Origin: Sclerurus mexicanus
Taxonomy: Eukaryota > Chordata > Aves > Passeriformes > Furnariidae
DNA length: 64,000 bases
NCBI GenBank assembly: GCA_013396755.1
Contig: VWZF01006833.1
Location: 1,244,796 to 1,308,795 of the forward strand
Direction: 5' to 3'
Within the stretch, counting starts at the first letter, position 1, and each line of letters begins with the position of its first letter. The notes under the pieces are model-generated. The model had not been told where the DNA came from. It did not search any database and saw only the letters and a list, made by a program, of their open reading frames with translations. The position numbers were made by a program, and so were the translations under genes. Positions 39,818 to 52,540 of the stretch are shown here, one piece after another.

Positions 39818-42800
39818 TCTGCTTCTAAAACAACAACCAAATTTCCCAACTGCTGGTACCACCCGGATAAATCTTCAGGTCTGTATTGAGTTATTACCTA
39901 CTTTGTTATATATTTATTAAAATATCCCACGAGACATGCACTATCCTCATACTAGAGGAAATAACAGAATTCCTGTGCAAATGGATGGCTATAGAGGAGA
40001 TGTTGGGAAGTTTAAAATGGGTGCTCTGCAGTTAACATTAGATGAGACAACCTTGTCACAGCGATGTTTTTATGCTGTAAAGGTTTCTAAAGTACATTGA
40101 AAATGAAAGCAACTTGGCCACTGTTTTCTCTTAACATACCATATGTCACCCTTACCACAACTCTTGTCAGCAAGGAAAGAAGAGATATCACTGCTATCTT
40201 TTATTTCTTGCAGATTCTCAGTACTGCAAAGAGTTGTAGAGAAACCTACAAAGACAGAACCTCATCCTCAGATTCATCCTTGTAATTATTTCTTGCTCAC
40301 CTCTTGTTCCTAGCAATACAGTGCCATCTGTTTTTCTTGTCTTTCCCCTTCTTCCATTTCAGAAAGACATAACATTTCCTCTAGGACAGGATGAAAATGT
40401 CCCATGTTAGGAGCCTGGATTCTGACAGGGTTAACGTAAAAAAAATTTGGAGCCCTATTCTTTCCTCCTTCTTCCTAGGACTCTACATACATATTTGTTC
40501 AATTTGCACATACAAAAATATTTTGTAAAAAATAAAAAATCTGTACATGCTTTCTGTTAAAGATAATCTATTTCCAGTTTGAATTGCCTTGTAACGACTT
40601 TGGAGCCCTATGGAGGCTCACAAAAACTTAAATCCAAGTAAAAGAGTATGCAGAAGGCTGGTGTTCATGAATGAGTCTTTTCAGCATTGGAATATTCTTA
40701 ATACTTCAAGGAACATTAAAACTTCATACAGGAGAAAAAAATCCAAGCGTTTGGTCTGGATCAAGATGATTCTAAAAAGAGAAAATGCAATCAATTCTTA
40801 ATATCCATTGGTAAATTGCAGGAATTCCAAGGGCATTGGCACAGATTTTCATTTACAAGAGTACTGGTAGTAGAGCTAGTCCAAAAGTGAAGATCCTGGA
40901 ATAATATAAGTGGACATGTTTCTGCAATTTCTTTAAGACATTACTCTGATTAAAACATTATTTTTGCATTTGCAAAACAGCACTTTAAAGTTTTGTTTGT
41001 GCTCTTTTTTCCCCCCAAAAAATCTACAATGAAAATATATAGACAACTTTTTATTTATTATTGTTCTATAGAGAAGAAAAATTTATTAACATTTTAACAC
41101 AACAGCTTATCTAGTTGCCTGTTCGTATCTAGTTCATTTCATCTTTTCACACCAACAACTTCTTTCTCTTGCGTCACAGCAAAATCCCTCGTAAATTTGT
41201 ACCAGTCCCATGATACTCTGTCTAGCACCTACTGACATCCTGATGCATGGGATGTGTTATTTTATAATTCTACACCAGTACTGTCCCACTTATTATAGGA
41301 AATGTGTAGAAGCTGCTGCACAAGTTAGTAAACCTCATCATAAGAAATAATTACTTGTAAAACATTCTTATCTCAACAATTTAAAATTACAGTCCAATGT
41401 TATACAATTCACATTGTTAAAATAATCATGTTACAAACAGGTTCCAAGTGAGTTCCCAGCTTATATCTAAGTATAGCACCACAAGCACAATGTTGGGGTT
41501 TTTCTTGGCTCTAGTTTTGGAAGCATTAACCATCAGTTGGGAATATTTGCAAGTTTTCAACGAAGTTCCTTCCTCAGTTCTAGGAGGCTCCTCTTTTGAT
41601 GCCCTACTAAAGTTTCAGGATGTTTTTCTTAATGCATCCTGCTTTAGTTCCAAGATACAAACCTTCTTGGAAGTACCCTACAAGTTTTGCAGTCTTCCAA
41701 GGAAAAAAAGTTACAATAGAACATCCATCTAAGGAAGAACTGCACCCTAATAAAAGAAGGTGGGAACAGACTGGAGCAAATAATAATACAAAGTAGCAAG
41801 CAACACAACTCAGAAAATATTTTACAACAAATTCTGCTCCAAGAAGTCCACAGTTCCTTACTTTTACGCTTTGAGTTATACATGTACTGGAGGAAACAGT
41901 ATTCCTATCTATTGAAGATTTGCATTTTGAATGTTTATATTGATTTCTTGCTTCAGCTGGTGTTTGATAACAGCAGAAGCTGCCAAAGTGAAAGACTAGT
42001 TTCAAGTTTCCTTTCATCTTTCTGCATTTCCCTGCCCTTTTAGTCAATGGCTGCTGTGGACTTCAGAGCAGACAAGGTGACTAAATCAATCCCAGAAGCT
42101 TGAACTGGTTTACAGCAAGCGGAATTGTTAGTATCTTTCTGTTGGTACTCTTCAGCAATACAAGATTGAATATTCCCAGAAAGCAGATAAAAATACCAGT
42201 TTTTTATTTTAGACAACAAGCTTTCTATGCCATGTTATCTGTATTTTTCATGTGTGAGAAATGAAAAACATTCTCTTGTCCAGTTCCACAATGAGGAACT
42301 TCTCCATGAAGTATAATGGCACAGGCCTTCAGTCACCTGCAGATCCACGGGATCCACAGCTACACCATGCCTCTCTCAAAGCTTCTCATGCTCTCGCCTC
42401 TGCCTGCAAAAAATACCGACCCAGCTCACTCTCTCATGGTTTTTTCCTATTACAGTGCCCTGTAAACCACTTAATGCAATCAACTGGAAACACAGCTGGA
42501 GAACCTGCAAGGAACCAATGTGTATTTTGCCATTGATTCCCACTGCTTTTGTGGAAGAACCTAAATTAAGAAAATTGACTGTGCTTCGTATCTCTGTGGT
42601 CTACATCTCCTTTCTCTCTCCCAATGTGCTGGTTTCAGACTGCTGCATCCACATGCTTTTCCCACAGATGGGAAAGGTACAACAGAGCTCACAAGCAACA
42701 ATTTGATATGCCATCAATTATATATTTGCATTTCACCATTGAGGCCTACTCTTCTTTTATAAAACCTGGATTAAATTATGCCCAATTTATGACAAAATTG

Positions 42801-44344
42801 AAAGTGCCAATTATCCTATGACAGCTGGCTAACTGTACTCTTGTCCCACCTTTCCGGGAAGGCCTTACAGTGGTTTATGAAGGCCCTGGAAGGACCAGCA
42901 CACTATAGAGTACTCTTCGATGATCAGATTTTTGCAGAAAATGAGCTATGTCATAATCTTTTTGCATAGTTTAAGAATTACTGTCTTACTAGACAAAACA
43001 CTCATTCCACTGCCCAGTCATTGCATGGGAACAGATTTAATATATGCTGTTAAATATAGGAATGGGAGTCTGAGAGCACCATTTGTCTCACACTGAAGGC
43101 AGACTAGCACTGCTACAAATGTTTGGTGTCAGCATGCAGCATGCTGCTAATTTAAAATGCTGTAAAACACTGTGTTATGGTATTGTCTTACAGCTTAGCT
43201 CCTTCAAAATTTAATTTAGGGATTTCTCTCTCAGCTAACAATATTGTCCAGGGAAGGTAATAATCCTTCTGTGAAAACTCATGTTATTTTAAGATGTCTA
43301 TTATTCTGCAGTAGGTGAATGCCAAGAGTATTAATGTAAAGAAAAATAGATGGAAGAGAGAAGACTTTGCACTTCACACATCAGAGCACTGAGCTATGAT
43401 ATAAAAGAACCTGATTCAAAAGACAGACAAGCCTTTCTGTGAAAAAATAAACCAGAGAAAAAATGGAAAGAAGGAGCAAATGAGCAGAAGTGAATTTACG
43501 TGACCGGAACATTGCTTAAATATGCTCACATTTTATCATCTCTTTCCCTTTTATTTTAATGTTAGTGCCCAGTCAAGGGACTTCTTCAGTCAAACTGCAT
43601 AGAAAGATATTTTTATTTGTCTCTTGTCAGCTAATGTATCTCTTGCAATATGATAGAAAAAAAGCCTGAAACTTACTTGAAGTTCATTAGAAATGTTCCT
43701 TTTCTGTGACAGATAAAGGCATGATGAAAGGGAAAAGTTACTGCTCAGTATAAAGAAGAGAGTTTTAAATATATGTCCCTGCAATCATGTAGCTTTTGTT
43801 GCCCTGTAGGGTCTATTCCATTTTTTGCAGTAAGTCAGTTGAGGCTTTAAAATACTTGTCTTTTGCCCTCAAAATTCTCTTTCCCAATGGGTTGATATGA
43901 AAGAAGGCCAATAATTAGGCAGCTGTCCCTCCATCAAATATCACAGGATCCCAGCTATGCCTCTTTCGAGTGAATTAGTGTTCCAAGAGGGCCAGGACTG
44001 CCTTGTATTTGAACATATTCTGTATAATAGACATGGCACTGCTTTTTCACAAGAGTTTTCACACAGTGTTACAAAAACTAGAATAACTACTAACCACTTG
44101 GACTGCATAAACAAGGTATGTGAGATTCACGTCCTTTTCCCAAGAGTCATAAAATGCAACGAACCAAGTATGGAGACATCTTCTCAGCCTTTTACCCCCC
44201 AAAAATAATAAAATCAAAAATGAAAGCAAAGGGACCCTCTGTCATCCAGTGATGTATTTATGTTACTCATTCATGAGCAGAACAAGATATAATGATAGAG
44301 AAACAACATAATATGGTCAAAGTGTAATAATTACTGCTTATGTT

Positions 44345-44440
44345 ACTACAGCACCTAGGAGGCCCTGCCATCTATCAAAAGCCATTGTGCTAAGCACTGT
44401 ATGAATACAGAGAAAAAAGAATAAGACAGCCCCTGTCTTT
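44345..44440 (+). mobile_element. Ancient amniote interspersed-repeat relic
   Basis: The string ACTACAGCACCTAGGAGGCC, then CCATTGTGCTAAGCACTGTA, then AATACAGAGAAAAAAGAATA and AGACAGCCCCTGTCTTTAG. It resembles a consensus seen across amniotes (cctaggag...attgtgctaggcactgt...aacacag...agacagtccctgc). I do not assign a family: it could be an L2/MIR-like or CR1-L3-like remnant. Confidence 0.45.
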
Positions 44441-47312
44441 AGAAACAAAAACCATGAGAGATGTGACATACTGTCATGCAATCTTTGGCAGTCTGTCTTG
44501 CCAAGGCAGCAATAACCCCACTGCCAGCTTTTCTGCTCCCATCAAGACAAAGGGCACCACTGAAGCCTGCCAAGTGTCCTGCTTGGGGCAGACATAAGCT
44601 TCCCACTGAAAGATAATTTGCATGACCCCTATCTAAATGCAGGTTTTACAGATTAACCCTACAGTGTCTAATAATAATTTTCACTTAGTTTCTAACTTTC
44701 TGTCTTCAGCTCGTTACTTCTGTATTTGTATTAAGACAGTAAGTCCACGAACCTTATTGGGAATTTCCAGTGTTTAGTGGTGGCCACTGTATCTTTTAGG
44801 AAATCACATGTGAAAATTCACACCTTCCTACGGCTTTCTTGAATGTGTGTTGCATGTGACTTTGGAATTCTGTACAGTAACTGTAGCTTTTCCACTGTAG
44901 CACTAGAATGAGCATTTAGTTAGGAGGGAACAGAAAGATAAGCAGAAAGAGGGATAACCAAATATTTCTCTCCATGAAGAGTTTTGAGTCATGTTCTAAA
45001 CACACACCTTAATCTCATCTTCTCCAATAAGACTGAATGACAGAAACTGGAAAGCTTTTACTTATTTCCTTCACTGGCCTGAATTAAAATCTCATACATT
45101 TTAGAATTTACACCAATTAAAAAAAAAAAAATCCAAACAACAAATGTTGCAACACTTTCTAGGCTGAAACTTGAGAATTCCTTTTAAAATTAGATCTCTG
45201 TATAAAAGAACTACAATAAAAATATAATTCTTCTGTGCATTATGTTTGGTTTTTGACTTCTCCCTCATTCCTGCTATGGGAATGTGTTCAATCTCATGTT
45301 TCTCACTCACAATACATTTGTTTAGTCTGCCACTTTTGTCTTTCTCCCTACTCAGTGTTTATACCAGCTTCTAAATAAATCCTCACGCTACTTTTAAGTT
45401 TTGTTTGCCAGTGAGTTGCAAATACTAAACAGTGTATCTATTTAAATAAATATCCTTCCCCATCAGATCCAGATGTGCATAATGAGATATAAAGATTTTG
45501 TGTGTGAAAAATGTATAGAATTATGTCCATTTAGTAAACCTGAGCCATTTTCCTCCCCCCTGCACAGAGAAACTTGAGGAGCAAGAAAAATTCTCTAGGG
45601 AGTCTATGGTAGTACACAGCATTTGATCACCTGACAAACATTCAGGAGGAAGTATTTTGTGAATGTGCAGGAGTCTGCGACTGATAAGAAACACAGTGCA
45701 CTAGAAAGTCAGAAACTCTCTGCTAACTCCTGTAAGAATGGTAATTGTACATCTGGTGTCCTGAAATGCCTTCTCAGCTGGAGAGAGGAACTTGGAGAAA
45801 CAGTGAGTCACAATACCAGCTTTTGATGTGAAAATCCTGCCAGCAAGCACTTGTGAAACTTTGCTGTTCTCCCTCCACATGGACTCCGTAAAACTGCATT
45901 ACCACAGAGCATCTGGAGTTGGGGATACCGCTGCTGCCAGCACTCCCCCTTTTCTGCACAGCACACCTCTGCCTGAAGTAATACGATTTTGGTGAGATTC
46001 TGCACGTGCTGAGGCCAGTGAGATGTTCCCAATGGATTTTACAAAGTTAGAGCAAACCCCAGTCTGCAATGTTAACAAGCAAAAACAAGGTAAAAATCTG
46101 AAGTTACTCAGATGAAAAAGAAAACTTTATCGTACTGAAATATAAAGAGCCAGGGGTGGTGATTTGTTCAATAGTTGAGCAATGCTACAGATCTCTGACT
46201 TACCAAGCAAACCTGCTTTATGACCACAAACCTAAGGCAGACTCTTCACTGCAAGTGTGTACAGTGGCATAACACAGGGAGTAACTAGTTTTCATTCTCA
46301 GTGAGCTCTGCTAAAACTACCAGATTGCAAATTGCTGCTCTTACCTTTTATCTTTTTAGTCAGAGAAAGACACTTCTGATTGAAGCTTAATTTAAGTATA
46401 TTCACTAGTAATTCTTCATTATGATTATAGGCTCTTTGCTATAATGTTTCCTATTAAGTATCTTTCTTTTCTATAGCATCAAGACTGACTTACTGTCATA
46501 TTTATAATAGCTTTATTTTTATATCCTTAAGTACTGCATTGCTTTGATGATATCTAGAGTTTTATTTTGGGGAGTCTTAAGTGTCTCCAAAAAGCACTGG
46601 CTATCACAATTTTTATTATTAAATAAAAAGGTGCTTTTTTCTGTGTTAAGACCTCCTAGATCTTAAGAAAGGATATAGCAGGTTGCTGTCATCATTTCAA
46701 TAAAAGTAAGTTGCACTATATAATATTAGAAAGGAAGTGACCATGGGTTTTATAAAGCCATTACCCAAGTAGCAGTTAACTTTAAATTCTAGTCTCCATG
46801 GCATCTGACTTCCTTTTTCTAATATAGTTATGGCTGGGAGAGCCCTATCACTACCTAGAAAATTCATGAATGAAAAACACAAGCAGATGATTACAGGAAT
46901 GCAATTAGTTTTGGCAAAAGAATCTTCTAAGAGCAAAAGCAGCTTTACTAGCAATGAAAACATATAACTGAACGTTACTATCTCAGACTTTACACCTTAC
47001 AAATTAGAAAGAATAATGAAACAAATTTTCTTTCAATTTGCATTTATGAAGTAGAAAAGTGTGGAAAGACTGGTCCTTCATGAAAGACATGTAAATACAG
47101 TTTAATATCACCACAGCCTCAGCAGAATGTTTAAGTTGAACGGACAATACTACAACACATCTTATAAATCATTCCACTGACACACTAAAGTGAAGACAGC
47201 TTATAATAAATACTTGAAAACAGTTAACACACTTCAGCAGTAAAAAAAAAAAAATCAGAAAAAAAGAACAATAAAGCTCATAAGAGATTTCTGATTCATA
47301 AGAAAGATGTCA

Positions 47313-47441
47313 TTAGCTGTCACAAGGAAATTTTATGTTTAACCCCATTTGATGTAGAAGACAGCGAATCTCACTCACAGCAAAGACAAAATCAGCTATT
47401 GCTGGATCTACTGGTGAAAAATATTCTCTGTCAACAGGTAC
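47313..47441 (-). CDS. Unassigned candidate terminal coding exon
   Basis: On the minus strand a strong acceptor (TTTTTCTGTTGTTCAG) is followed by 42 codons open in one frame and a TAA stop. The peptide begins VPVDREYFSPVD, continues PAIADFVFAVSEIRC and ends NIKFPCDS. It looks soluble and acidic, not membrane-spanning. It lies 1.6 kb beyond the stop codon of SLC38A11 on the same strand. Its phase (0) would match a splice from the SLC38A11 exon at 51631, but that would remove the last membrane segments, which seems unlikely. I do not recognise the protein, and no partner exon was found. The same bases are also open on the plus strand (ending CAG|GTACCT), so the strand is not certain, and a chance frame within a long 3' UTR remains possible. 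Confidence 0.3.
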   Translation of the reverse strand, partial: VPVDREYFSPVDPAIADFVFAVSEIRCLLHQMGLNIKFPCDS

Positions 47442-47948
47442 CTGAACAACAGAAAAATTATCACTGACTCTGTGTAGAGAAATTAAAGCAGAATAACAGT
47501 CACAGTTCTATAACAGCTTTACAACTTAAACCCCAAACAAACCAACCAACCAAAAAAAACCACCCCTCCACCCCCTCAAAAAACCCACTAATACTTAAAA
47601 CATTCATTTTGGAAGCACTACTTTTAAAATGTGTATTATTCTTATGAGTATTATTACTATCTAGTAACCCTTGCTCAAAGATCTACTTAGCTAGAAGTGT
47701 TCAATGAAACAGCTTTGTCATGCAGGATGAGATGAAGACAAAAACCGTTCCCATGAAGCCAAATAAAAATGAAGTAGTGTTATACATCTAGTTGGCAAGA
47801 GGAATCACAATGACCACAATAATGTAAAAATTAACTCAAAGTACACAGTTTAATAACAACATTTTCAAAATCCCATGATATGACTGAGGATACTCACATA
47901 ACTAAACTTCAAATTACATTCTATAGGGATATGTGAGTCTATTTTTAT

Positions 47949-48012
47949 ACATACACATGTATATATGTACATATATATATACACACATACATATATATAT
48001 ATATATATACAT
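47949..48012. repeat. AT/TACA-rich microsatellite
   Basis: Alternating CATA, TGTA, ACAC and a final (TA)n run of about 11 units. It is a dinucleotide-type simple repeat just 3' of SLC38A11, likely length-polymorphic. A 79-codon minus frame across it is an artefact of the repeat. Confidence 0.85.
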
Positions 48013-48316
48013 GAATCCTTGATGTTAAATGAATTTTGGAAAACATAGCAAATCACCAAAATTGGATAAACCATGACAAAATACTGAAAAGAATCAGAGG
48101 ACAAGAATGATAATTGAGTTTAGAATGCCTTCTTATGGCATTTCCTCAAGCTACACTTGTGTCTGGTACAGCAGTGTTTCATTTCAGTTTCAGAAATAAT
48201 AAATAGGGTTATAAAGGTAAGAAACTGTTTGTTACACATATAATTTTCTTCTCTGCAAATCTTGAAATTATTACAAAGACAGCCTACTTGAATCTTTTTA
48301 AATTCACCTCTGTGGA

Positions 48317-48998
48317 TTTATTAATACAATATTTTTTAATTAGAAGCCCACAAATTGTAACAGTTACAGTTAAATTGTGTCAGTTACAGTTCAGTCAGAA
48401 TACAAAATTGCCCTTGACTCAAGAGCCAGTGTAAGGAAAGCTTTCAGCACTAAAGCACAATTATTGCAAAATCAAAGACAGAATTAATAAGAGTCTTTCA
48501 ATTTAATAGCAGAATTTTAATACACAGAGATACAGACATACTTTTTCTCAGGATTTCAAAAAGCCCTGTGTTATAGTGTGCTAATAAATATACATGAAAA
48601 GATTGTAAAATTAATAAAAATGAAATTAAATCATGAAACATGGGAGTTGTTTACATTCCAAAACATTTAATTTATAGCTTTAAAACAGTATTGCAGACTC
48701 AGTTAAAAAAATGCAACCTTCTTGTTAGCCTTGCAAGTTTTTCAAGTAATGTCTACTGAAAGACACCTCTGAGAATTTGTGTTTCAAGAGTTAAAACTTA
48801 AATGTTGCCTAGAAAAGGAAAGCAGCATAATATACAGTATGTATATTATGTATATCAAGCATGTATATACAGTTATGCCAGTTTAAAATTCTTAGTGCAC
48901 GTGAAAGCATAAAAGCTCTTTGTTTCACTCTCCCTTAAACTGGCACGTATGGCTCCCTGCGAGATGTGCCTGATCAAGGCTGGAGACTGGTGTGCTAC
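48317..48998 (-). other. SLC38A11: SLC38A11 3' UTR with candidate poly(A) signal
   Basis: Sequence following the TAG stop on the minus strand. The first exact AATAAA on that strand is at 48317-48322 (TTTATT on the plus strand), about 680 bases after the stop, with an ATTAAA variant at 48335-48340. The UTR is AU-rich and includes a TATA/TACA-rich patch near 48.84 kb. Longer UTR forms using sites near 46.5 kb cannot be excluded. Confidence 0.5.
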
Positions 48999-49244
48999 CT
49001 ATGGTGGAAGTGTACTGTTGTGAACAGAAGCATTACTAGGGAAGCAGTAGAACATTTCTTTTCCATGGCTACACTCTTGGGGATGCAAGACAGTCATAAC
49101 AAACCCAACTGCCATCACTAGCACACCGACAGCAAGAATCAGGCAGGATATGAGGTTATCTGAATGGTTCCATCGCTCCTTGGACAACCTTAGATAACAC
49201 GCTGATGGGATGATAAAAACAAGTGGGGTAGCACTCAGAACTCC
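48999..49244 (-). CDS. SLC38A11: SLC38A11 last coding exon (C-terminus)
   Basis: This exon encodes the final 81 residues and the TAG stop of the predicted sodium-coupled neutral amino acid transporter 11. The acceptor CCCACACACAG precedes GGAGTTCTG in phase 0. The peptide starts GVLSATPLVFIIPSACYLRL, a membrane segment. It then has a short polar loop (SKERWNHSDN), a second membrane helix (LISCLILAVGVLVMAVGFVM) and a tail with ECSHGKEMFYCFPSN. The tail keeps two N-glycosylation sequons (NAS and NST), as expected if the C-terminus is extracellular in an 11-helix SLC38 fold. The tail stops at STLPP, shorter than my recollection of the human protein, which continues for about 15 residues. Confidence 0.93.
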   Translation of the reverse strand, partial: GVLSATPLVFIIPSACYLRLSKERWNHSDNLISCLILAVGVLVMAVGFVMTVLHPQECSHGKEMFYCFPSNASVHNSTLPP

Positions 49245-51630
49245 CTGTGTGTGGGAAACAACAATAGAAAAAAAACCTCATAAGCATGTATATTTAGATG
49301 TGAAGAACAAACTGCAAAATTTTAACTGGTTGTGATTAGACTGATGCAACAGTAAAGCCAGAGAATAAAGGCCTTTTTCAGTATTCCTATATGAAAACCT
49401 TTTTTTTTCCAAGTCCCAAATAACTTGCAAAAATATCTGTAAAACTACTTCAAATAATTCAGATTTATTCAAATGCTTTTGCTTTGCTGATATGAATAAT
49501 ATTTTATATTTCAAGTACTATTAAATCTGATTACCAGAAGTTTCTCAGCTTAAGAAATACAGTAAAAGTCCAAACATAACAGTTCTGCAATATTTTGGAC
49601 CCTTCACTCCTGTATGACTGAATAGTTTCCATGGGGAATTACCACAAGGCAAACACAATGGTTTGTGTTTTGTTTTAAAAGCAGAGAGCAGGGAAAGAGT
49701 AAGAAACAGCAGCAAATGCCATGTGTGGTGAAGAGGCAAAAGAAAGCTCTTCTGCTGGACAGAAGGCCAGATGGAAAGACAGATCACCTTTTTTCACATA
49801 TAAAAACTCCGTCTATTCATTTTTCTCTACTGGTGGATATCAACACCGAACAATCCTTCTAAGTGCAATGATACATCTAATAAGTACTTACAGCTGTATT
49901 GTCAAATTCTCTCTTAAAAAGGAAAAAAAAGAAAAGGGCAAAAAACCCCCCACAAGATATGAGCTATCCATGCAAATGCCTGGTAATCAACTTCTACTTG
50001 TAACTGAATCAAGATATCAGCTTCAATACTGAGTAATTGTTTAGACAAAAAAATACTGCATTGATGGAATGCTTGTCTTTGAGGGATTTGTGTATTTGGC
50101 CTGAATAAGTGTGTGTGTTTGCATGCACACATTTAATTCCTTTTACTGGTATCTATATACACACACAGGTAAATTTTCTGCACTTCTGATGTAAACACAG
50201 AGGGGAAAAATGAGAAAGAAATTACCAACAGTTGTCATGAATCAGAACATTTAATGGAAACGTGCATCCTGACCAAACCAACAGGAATACTGTTAATCTT
50301 TATCTGGTTATGATTTGGAAAAGATCAACTGAGAAGAAACTAGGTAGGTAATGATTTTAAAAGGAGGCAATTGGACAACTTATCTGCATATTCCAACCTG
50401 TTCTATAATATTGCTGCAAGCATGACCTGCTAAACCACTGCTACAGAAGCACTCATTATGGCTCTCTTAGCAGATAAACTGCACTGTGGATCAGAAGAGT
50501 GTACATGTATCAGAATACACATATGAGTACGTGTATCATGGAGCTTAAAGAACAACTCCCTCCACTTTGTTCGGTCAGTAAGCACACTATATATGACTTG
50601 AGACTGTCAATGAATGCAGGGACAGGGATGTAAGGGGGCAAGTAAGTTCTAAAGTATGCAAATTCTAAAATATTTACAGAAGCAAGGGCTGCCCTTAAAA
50701 AGTTTTCTCGATCTTCAAACTTTCATATTTCCACATCTTTTTAATTTAGTAAAGATAGATGACTTAAAAAGGTAAACTGTTAAGACAGACAATATTTATC
50801 ATAGATTTTTTTTTTTAATTTAACATTTCTTTTGATTAAATGTACATTCTGTGCCAGAACACACTGGCTTCACTGGGTTAATCCACTTTGTGGAGTGGTT
50901 TAGATCTCACATAGATTACACAGCAGTTCCAGCCAACCAACCAAAGTTACATAATTGTGTTAAAACTGGTTCAAGGCAGTAAGTGCCTTGTGTGGCCTGC
51001 CTGGTAAGCACCATCTCTGCTATGAGGTGATACCAGACACAGGAACATTTACCGGCAAACAAAGCAATTCCCTTAAAACAGTCACACGCTCAGGTTCTAA
51101 AATGACTCTGTCTGGCTCCCTGTTAAGTCCAAAGCAGGGAAAAATTCCAGTTACTCTCTCTGTGGTCTCACTACTACTCATTCTTTCTTTCCTTCTTTCT
51201 ACCACCCTCCCTTTATTTTTTTGCCCCTTTGGCACAAGGCAGTCACTAGGATCTTCCCTAGTGTTTAGTAATTTGCCAACTTCATCAGAAGCAGGGACTA
51301 GAGAAAGAAATGCTAGATTCAGTATCACTATACAGTTTGGATGAGTATTTTACTGATTTCTACTGCGATTTAAACACATTTGTTAAGTCATAGCCACTTG
51401 CCATATCTCCAAAACTGTTCCAAAAGCCCCCCCGAACCATAAGAACTTTACTTCCTGACCTTCCTTTCTTCTTTACTTACCTGATTTTGAAGCAGTGAAC
51501 ACTACTACAGATTACTATGCAAAATTACGTAAGATTTTCAGTAGAGCTGTGGATTTTGCTGTGGATTTTACAGTGTTCTGTTTTATTAAAAAGTGATTTG
51601 TTAAATAAAAGAGTATATAGGTTCACTTAC
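49245..51630 (-). other. SLC38A11: SLC38A11 intron (2,386 bp)
   Basis: GT-AG intron with donor GTAAGT and acceptor CACACACAG. At 50988-51344 two chance frames (118 codons plus, 102 codons minus) overlap; neither has splice borders or family resemblance. Confidence 0.85.
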
Positions 51631-51762
51631 ATTCAGCTCTAAAACTATTCCAAGGCAATCATAGACTAATGATACACCAGTCGCCACGGCAATGATAACT
51701 ACTGTCACAACAATATGGAAAACTGTTGAGAGGTTCCCATGGAAAAACACATTGGCAATCAC
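51631..51762 (-). CDS. SLC38A11: SLC38A11 internal coding exon (44 codons)
   Basis: Acceptor CTCTTTCAG, exactly 44 codons in phase 0, donor GTAAGT. It encodes VIANVFFHGNLSTVFHIV, then a hydrophobic helix (VTVVIIAVATGVSLV), then YDCLGIVLELN. This matches the SLC38A11 segment between the TREV motif and the penultimate helix, differing from human at scattered positions only. The CLGIVLELNG region is well conserved in SLC38 proteins. Confidence 0.95.
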
Positions 51763-52427
51763 CTGAAAGAGAATCACAATTTTAAGCCTTGTTTTTTCTC
51801 CTGATCAGATTTTTCCAAATCTTCTAGCCTTAGGAAACTAAAAGAATGTGTGAGAATACACTGACTGAATTTTACTTTTCTTGCTTCAAGGAAACATCTC
51901 CATCTGCTTCCAAAAATAACTAACAAGCATTACTAAAATTGCAGAACCCTTGCAAGACTGACTGAGTTACACCTGCAGGATTTAGAGGATACTTAACTTT
52001 CTTCTCATTTGCCCACTACAGAATAAAACCCACTTATAATTATTTATTGAACAGATGGATTTCCTAGATGGAGATGCTTCTAAAAATAAAAACTATTAAG
52101 TGTGAAAAGAATGCTATTTTTGGCTATTCTCAACATAGTTACAACAGTGGCATTTATGCCAAACTTGGAATTTTAAGCAGCCCTGATGTTATTAAGTAAT
52201 TACTGATATAGTGTTGGGAAATAGTATAATAAATGTAATACAACATTATATGGCCAGTATCTAAACAGTACAATTAGTCCCTCATCCTCATTGCATGTAG
52301 CAGGGTAAAATATGCTGATATTTATTACAGATCAACCATAGACTTCAGCTACAATATGTATTAATAATGTGAGAATATTATTAATATATAACCACATTGT
52401 TAAAGGGAAAATGTAATAAATTCTTAC

Positions 52428-52540
52428 CTCTCTGGTCACAAAACATTCAAGGGGGAAGGTCAGAATTACAGTAACTCCATAACAAAACCTTCCAAATGTA
52501 GCAAGGTTGTCATCTCTACAGTAGTTTTCAAATATATCTC
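52428..52540 (-). CDS. SLC38A11: SLC38A11 internal coding exon (113 nt)
   Basis: Acceptor TATGCCTCAG; the first two bases complete a glycine codon split across the junction. It encodes DIFENYCRDDNLATFGRF and then a helix rich in V, I, L and F ending ECFVTRE. Donor GTAAGA. Close to the mammalian GDLFENYCRNDDLVTFGRF segment. The frame continues without adjustment into the 51.7-kb exon. Confidence 0.95.

Larger units (their letters stand above)
38341..47312. other. Intergenic, no gene recognised
   Basis: Frames here are short and unsupported. The content includes a G10-A9 tract at 39607-39625, a possible CTCF motif at 39.8 kb and an ancient repeat relic at 44.35 kb. The remainder looks like unique AT-rich intergenic DNA between the 3' end of SLC38A11 and the CpG island. 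Confidence 0.6.

Noticed and set aside
47865..48104. 79-codon minus frame
   Set aside because: Its sequence is mostly the TA/CA microsatellite translated into tyrosine, isoleucine, cysteine and valine repeats.
50988..51344. 118-codon plus and 102-codon minus overlapping frames in an SLC38A11 intron
   Set aside because: No acceptor/donor pair or family resemblance supports either one, and the SLC38A11 exons on both sides join in frame without it.
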